Of a stretch of 64,000 nt of DNA, positions 63,103 to 64,000 are shown one piece after another. A model generated the notes under the pieces. That model ran no database searches and was not told the DNA's origin. It was given only the letters and a program-made list of their open reading frames with translations. The translations under genes were made by a program, and so were the position numbers. The stretch is from an uncultured Bacteroidota bacterium (GTDB lineage Bacteria; Bacteroidota; Bacteroidia; 2-12-FULL-35-15): positions 104,010 to 168,009 of the forward strand of contig CAIYIS010000080.1 in NCBI GenBank assembly GCA_903926385.1, given 5' to 3'. Within the stretch, counting starts at the first letter, position 1; every line of letters begins with the position of its first letter.

Positions 63103-63340
63103 GGGGGAGGAATTTTAGAATTTTAGATTTGTAGGATTTTAGAATGAAAAAAGGGGAAGTTGGGAATTAGGGTAGTGGGGATTGGTGATTGGGGGGACTT
63201 TACGAAATACGAATAATACGAATTTACGAATAGGGGGAGAGGGATTGGTGATTGGTGATTGATGATTGGGGGAGGAATTATAGAATTCTAGATTTGTAGG
63301 ATTTTAGAATGAAAAAAGGGGAAGTTGGGAATTGGGATAG
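63103..63340. repeat. Pair of 73-bp dispersed repeats
   Basis: Copies at 63103-63175 and 63268-63340 share GGATTTTAGAATGAAAAAAG and nearly all other bases; five or so positions differ. Copy 1 of the same family lies at 33181-33228. The segment between them contains GATTGGTGATTGGTGATTG repeats. Confidence 0.85.
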
Positions 63341-63392
63341 GGGGAAATGGGAAAACGGGAGGGGAAATTAGGTTTTTTGGGGTAAGAATTGT

Positions 63393-63720
63393 GATATTAC
63401 GGTATCCGATATGCCATTTTACGGTATCCAGTATAAGAGGACACGGAATCTGGGATAACACTTTACGCCATGTGGGATGACACTTCACGCCACCCGGGAT
63501 AACACTTTACGCCATCTGGGATGACACTTTACGCCATCTGGGATGACACTTTACGCCACCCGGGATGACACTTCACGCCACCTGGGATAACACTTTACGC
63601 CATCTGGGATGACACTTTACGGAATATGGTATGAGACTTTACGGAATATGGGATGACCCTCACGGAGGATGGTATGAGAGTTTACGCTATATGGGATGAG
63701 AGGGAACGGAATATGATATG
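63393..63720. repeat. 22-bp tandem repeat array, about fifteen units
   Basis: The GGGAT-like core falls at 63452, 63474, 63496, 63518, 63540, 63562, 63584, 63606, 63628 and 63650, each 22 bp apart. Two degenerate units precede (63408, 63430). Three follow at 63671, 63693 and 63715, the first after a 1-bp shortening. The unit is near ACACTTTACGCCATCTGGGATG; variants replace GCCATCTG by GCCACCCG or GGAATATG. Confidence 0.9.
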
Positions 63721-63767
63721 GGGGGGTAATGAGGCGATATTGCAGATTTATAATAAGTTAAGGGGTG

Positions 63768-63806
63768 TCACCTCTCCCCTGCCCCTCTCCGCATGTGAGG
63801 GGGAGG
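63768..63806. repeat. GC-rich palindromic repeat, copy 2
   Basis: This copy starts CACCTCTCCCCTGCCCCTCT and agrees with 35601-35640 apart from a few bases near the centre and right end. It sits in non-coding DNA. Confidence 0.75.
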
Positions 63807-63825
63807 AAGGAGACGGCTGGGGGTT

Positions 63826-63872
63826 GCACCTCACCCCCGACCCCTCTCCTTGAAAAAAGGAGAGGGGGGCCA
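63826..63872. repeat. GC-rich palindromic repeat, copy 3
   Basis: CACCTCACCCCCGACCCCTC and a downstream GGAGAGGGG arm form a long hairpin around TTGAAAAAA. It is a related variant of the same family. Confidence 0.7.
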
Positions 63873-64000
63873 GAAGGTGACGGTTGGGATGAGAAAGGAC
63901 GATTGGGAAAAACTTAATTTTAGAGGTGAAATTTGTAGAATTTTAGAATTGGGAGTGGAAAGGAGGATTGAGGTATGTAAGCAAAGCTTACAAAATTAAC

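Larger units (their letters stand above)
63017..64000. other. Repeat-dense non-coding region upstream of polA
   Basis: About 980 nt to the window edge. It contains two near-identical 73-bp copies of the TTTTAGAATTTTAG repeat, a 22-bp tandem array (63393-63720), GGTGATTGGTGATT-type simple repeats, two palindromic GC-rich repeats and another TTTTAGAATT stretch near 63920-63955. Open frames here consist of repeat sequence, so I accept no gene. Confidence 0.7.

Noticed and set aside
63393..63720. CRISPR array
   Set aside because: The 22-bp units are tandem without spacers, and variants are gradual.
63288..63853. Short open frames in the region upstream of polA
   Set aside because: They consist of repeat sequence, on both strands, without start signals or domains.

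Overview
The window is AT-rich DNA from a member of the Bacteroidota. The evidence is a PorP/SprF-type outer-membrane protein next to a PKD protein with a type B C-terminal secretion (T9SS) domain, a DUF2723 membrane protein, a Reg_prop/SpoIIE sensor, a WD40-caspase protein, promoter-like boxes of the TTG-N18-20-TAnnTTTG type, and very few Shine-Dalgarno sequences. The genus cannot be read from the sequence.

Layout. (1) 1-7366: a glycan- or metabolite-decorating block with a truncated TPR-like protein at the window edge, a sulfotransferase, a nucleotidyltransferase-kinase fusion, a GT4 glycosyltransferase and, converging on them, a NodU-type carbamoyltransferase overlapping a small nucleotidyltransferase. 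(2) 7669-23791: fourteen minus-strand genes with gaps of at most 30 nt and several 4-nt overlaps, apparently one defence super-operon. A type I restriction-modification system (half-size S, M, full S, R) forms its skeleton. Between its subunits lie a GIY-YIG nuclease, a Fic AMPylase, a CD-NTase with a C-terminal AGS-C-like sensor, a CD-NTase plus patatin phospholipase (CBASS), a DUF4917/SIR2-like protein, and a Pycsar-like set of two class III cyclases plus a membrane effector. A YgjP-like metalloprotease closes the operon. One promoter-like sequence precedes it. (3) 24292-29159: an integration/replication module with a zinc-finger protein, a RepA-like ATPase, an excisionase-like HTH protein and a tyrosine integrase beside tRNA-Gln(UUG). 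It carries two unusual iteron arrays with exact 9-bp and 21-bp periods. Regions 2 and 3 look like a defence island integrated at the tRNA-Gln 3' end; the far end was not found.

(4) 29322-63016: ordinary chromosome. It holds a DUF2723 protein, a polysaccharide deacetylase, a small HTH protein, a 21-bp minisatellite, a methyltransferase/glycosyltransferase pair, an M16 protease, trmB, a MurG-like glycosyltransferase, a persulfide dioxygenase-rhodanese divergent from a YeiH-type transporter, a SpoIIE sensor, a WD40-caspase protein, the T9SS-related pair, a RecQ-like helicase, a DUF502 protein, dprA, 3-hydroxyanthranilate dioxygenase and polA. (5) 63017-64000: non-coding DNA full of repeats, including a 22-bp tandem array and copies of dispersed repeats. 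A GC-rich palindromic repeat of the same kind appears to be inserted in frame in the linker of polA.

The most interesting part is the super-operon: two protein-kinase-like or nucleotide-signalling defence strategies (CBASS and Pycsar), a further CD-NTase without an obvious effector, and a Fic/GIY-YIG pair appear to share one transcript with a type I restriction system. More precisely, four candidate nucleotide second-messenger enzymes (two CD-NTases, two class III cyclases) sit between hsdM and hsdR.
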